This document shows, in pieces, positions 61,972-64,000 of a DNA stretch of 64,000 nucleotides (the first letter of the stretch is position 1; the number at the start of each line of letters is the position of its first letter). The notes under the pieces are model-generated. The model was given only the letters and a program-made list of their open reading frames with translations. It made no database searches and was not told where the DNA came from. The translations under genes were made by a program, and so were the position numbers. The DNA is from RYN-230 sp963813975 (GTDB taxonomy: Bacteria; Actinomycetota; Actinomycetes; Streptosporangiales; Streptosporangiaceae), in assembly GCA_963813975.1 (NCBI GenBank), contig CAWFAP010000004.1, positions 248,001 to 312,000 on the forward strand, in the 5' to 3' direction.

Positions 61972-63122
61972 AGCGCCCCGCCCTGCTGACCTCCCTGCTG
62001 CTGGCCGCGACGATGCTGGCGGCCGGGTGCGGCAGCGCGGCCGGGCAGGCCACCGCCCCGGCCCCATCCGCCACACCGCCGTCCCTGGCCACCTCGCTGG
62101 CCACCTCGACCGGGACATGGGCGGTCGCCGTGATGGGCGGTTCGGCCGCCAGCCACAACAACTTCTGGCAGCTTTTCGTCCGCCCGGACGGCACCAGCAC
62201 CTGGCGGCTGGCGACTCCGCCCGGGGTGGCCAGCAACGGCGGCCTCGTCCTCACCGGCCTGCCGGCTGGGTCGGTGCTGGCCGGGCTCCGGCCCAGCCAA
62301 GACCTTGCCTACTCCCCGCTCGCCATCACCAGAGACAACGGCAGAACCTGGTCACCCGCCCTGCTCGATGCCGGGCTGGCTGATGTCCCCGGCGCCCTGG
62401 CCGCTGACCCGGCCAGCGGACGCCTACTGGCGGTGCTCACCGACGGCACCACCGAGATGTCCGGCCCCGGCGGAACAGCCTGGACCCGGCTGACCACCCG
62501 CCACGCTCTCGCCACCTCCCCGGCAGGCACCAGATGCGAGCCAGGCAGCCTCAACGCCGCGGCGTTCAGCCCGTCCGGGCAGCCCATGCTGGCCGCCGGC
62601 TGCGGTCGTCCCGGAACCGCCGGGATCTTCTCCCAGACCGGCCGGAACTGGCAGCTCACCGGTCCCACGCTGCCCGCCGCCTTCGCACACCAGGCCATTA
62701 CCGTGCTTCGGCTAACTACCACCGGCGAAATCACCACGGTTCTGCTGGCCGCAGGAACCGGATCAGCGGCACGCCTGCTGGCCGGCTGGTCTGCCGATGG
62801 CGGCGCGCACTGGAAACTGTCACCTCCGCTGCCGCTGAACGGCGCTACGTTGACATCGGCGTCGTCCGGGCATGGCAGCAGCCTGGCGATCATCCTGAGC
62901 CACCGCCGTGCGGCGGCTATCAGCGGCGCCGCAGGCTCGTGGCGGCCGCTGCCGCTGCTGCCCCCAGGCACTGCGACGCTCGCACCGAGCCCATCAGGCG
63001 GATGGAACGCCCTGGCCGTCCACGGCACGCAGCTCACCATCTGGGAGGCGGTGCACAGCGCCCGATCCTGGGCGAGCGTCCAGGTCATTAAGGTCCCCGT
63101 TCAGTTCGGCTCCTCGGGCTGA
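61968..63122 (+). CDS. Lipoprotein of the copper operon, BNR-like repeats
   Basis: A 384-residue exported lipoprotein with lipobox LAAGC (Cys21). The body has sialidase-like beta-propeller segments (ITRDNGRTWSP, GTAWTRLT, SADGGAHWKLS), each a BNR/Asp-box-like turn. No catalytic residues of a sialidase are evident. The ATG overlaps the previous stop (ATGA), so it is coexpressed with copA and the Sco fusion. It may bind a periplasmic partner or copper; this is inferred only. Confidence 0.78.
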   Translation: MKRPALLTSLLLAATMLAAGCGSAAGQATAPAPSATPPSLATSLATSTGTWAVAVMGGSAASHNNFWQLFVRPDGTSTWRLATPPGVASNGGLVLTGLPAGSVLAGLRPSQDLAYSPLAITRDNGRTWSPALLDAGLADVPGALAADPASGRLLAVLTDGTTEMSGPGGTAWTRLTTRHALATSPAGTRCEPGSLNAAAFSPSGQPMLAAGCGRPGTAGIFSQTGRNWQLTGPTLPAAFAHQAITVLRLTTTGEITTVLLAAGTGSAARLLAGWSADGGAHWKLSPPLPLNGATLTSASSGHGSSLAIILSHRRAAAISGAAGSWRPLPLLPPGTATLAPSPSGGWNALAVHGTQLTIWEAVHSARSWASVQVIKVPVQFGSSG

Positions 63123-63177
63123 CCGCATCTCCGTAACTGAGCCCAGTTCGGCACCAGACAATGAAGAATGGCAGCAA

Positions 63178-64000
63178 ATGGCATCCGCCGCCCTTGTCCG
63201 GGACCTTGCCTCTCTTTCTCCGCGCTGATGACGGGCCGGGACGAGGACTTCACCATGATCCTCACCATCGCGTACACCGGCCTGCGCTAGGGCGAGGCGA
63301 TCGGCCTCGAACGCGGCTGCCTCGACCCCAGCGAGATCCACGTCGAGTGGCAGCTCCGCGAACTCAACGGCCAGTTCCACCGGCTCCCGCCCAAGGACGA
63401 CTCCTACCGCAGCCCGGCCTGGGAGCCGAGTCTCCCTGTCGACTTGCCGCTTTTCCTGACCAGCCTGCTCGGCCGCCAGATCCGGGACCACGAGCATCCG
63501 ACCTGCGGCTGCGCCGCCCAGCACGGCGGAAGCGGCCGGTACCTCTTCCTCGGACCCGACGGCGGCCACTTCCGGCGCAGCAACTACGCCCGCCGCGTCT
63601 TCCGCCCCGCGTGCGACGGACGCCACGAAGCCAAAGACGGCCCGACCCCCGAAGCTCGTCATCGCCGATGTCACGACCTGGCCCGGCCTCCCCATCGCCG
63701 CCTGGCCATCCGCAGACGCATGGGCTACGCGCCGCCGCGCGGCCGAGGCATCCAGGTCATCCACGACGACATACGTCTCGCCTGCTGGCTGCCTATCAAG
63801 CCAGGCCTGACCGTGCACGGGCTCAGGCACGGCCACAAGACCTGGATGGCCGAGGACGGCATCCCCGAGATCCTCGCCGAACAGCGCCTCGGCCACCAGG
63901 TCCCCGGCATGCGCGGCCTCTATGCCCACGCCTCCGCCCGCATGCGCGACGACCTCAAGCATGCGCTCCAGGCCCGATGGGAAGACTCCCTTCGCGACCG
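63178..64000 (+). pseudogene. Tyrosine recombinase with a frameshift and an in-frame TAG, runs off the window
   Basis: The catalytic domain is readable: MILTIAYTGLR followed by TAG where relatives have Trp, then GEAIGLERG; later HGLRHGHKTWM with the catalytic HxxR, and LGHQVPGMRGLYAHAS with the last His and the nucleophile Tyr. The N-terminal core-binding domain is missing and one base is lost near 63225 between LASLSPR and MTGRDEDF. It follows the copper operon and reaches the window edge. It is inactive unless the TAG and the frame are assembly errors. Confidence 0.75.

Noticed and set aside
62994..63962. 322-codon minus-strand frame at the right edge
   Set aside because: The plus strand reads as a tyrosine recombinase with catalytic motifs, so the minus frame is antisense.

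Overview
The window is high-GC DNA from an actinobacterium. The evidence is the strong G/C bias at third codon positions, frequent GTG starts, a SigE-family sigma factor, a mycothiol-dependent maleylpyruvate isomerase homologue, an F420/PPOX-type protein, PspC, NudC and LAL-type LuxR regulators. I cannot name the order or genus. No rRNA, complete tRNA, CRISPR array or replication origin was seen.

Layout. Positions 1-9750: the end of a glycerophosphodiesterase, a GNAT, a sigma factor/membrane anti-sigma-like pair, topoisomerase IB, a TetR-controlled hypothetical-plus-MFS operon, a frameshifted LuxR/ATPase regulator and a methyltransferase. Positions 9869-24760: scattered metabolic and regulatory genes (SnoaL-like, VOC, a flavoprotein coupled to a 26-residue ORF, hydrolase, GH3 protein, PspC pair, SMP-30, cold shock protein, ArsR-SRPBCC-SRPBCC operon, NudC, MFS/LysR divergent pair). 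Positions 24958-30789: NDH-2 and a five-gene leftward operon (AraC, berberine-bridge-type oxidase, RibD-like reductase, SDR-like protein, PPOX). Positions 31397-39584: a kinase-like/flippase membrane fusion, a tRNA-Ala-like remnant, a large LAL regulator and an MMPL transporter.

Positions 39928-46577 are a worn region: a basic-repeat protein, an IS110 remnant, two divergent genes sharing a palindrome, a frameshifted DUF885 gene and a broken pstS. Positions 46605-53458 look like an arsenic resistance island: CoA-disulfide-reductase-like flavoprotein, aquaporin-type channel, ArsR-ArsC fusion (frameshifted), DUF2306 protein with PadR, ArsI-like C-As lyase, two ArsR proteins and an ArsM-ArsN1-like fusion. 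No ArsB or Acr3 pump lies in the window, so arsenite exit through the channel is the likely route. Positions 53653-56488 hold remnants of an integrative element (relaxase end, HTH, integrase C-terminus) and a truncated IS110 transposase. Positions 56553-63122 are a copper module: a DUF5134 protein divergent from a CopA ATPase, a membrane-Sco1 fusion and a lipoprotein, with three 22-bp-spaced operator-like repeats in between. The window ends inside another broken tyrosine integrase.

Seven single-base frameshifts were found. Every one is repaired by adding one base, usually in a G/C run. This suggests either under-called homopolymers in the assembly or real pseudogenes, and it should be settled before any 'broken gene' is interpreted.
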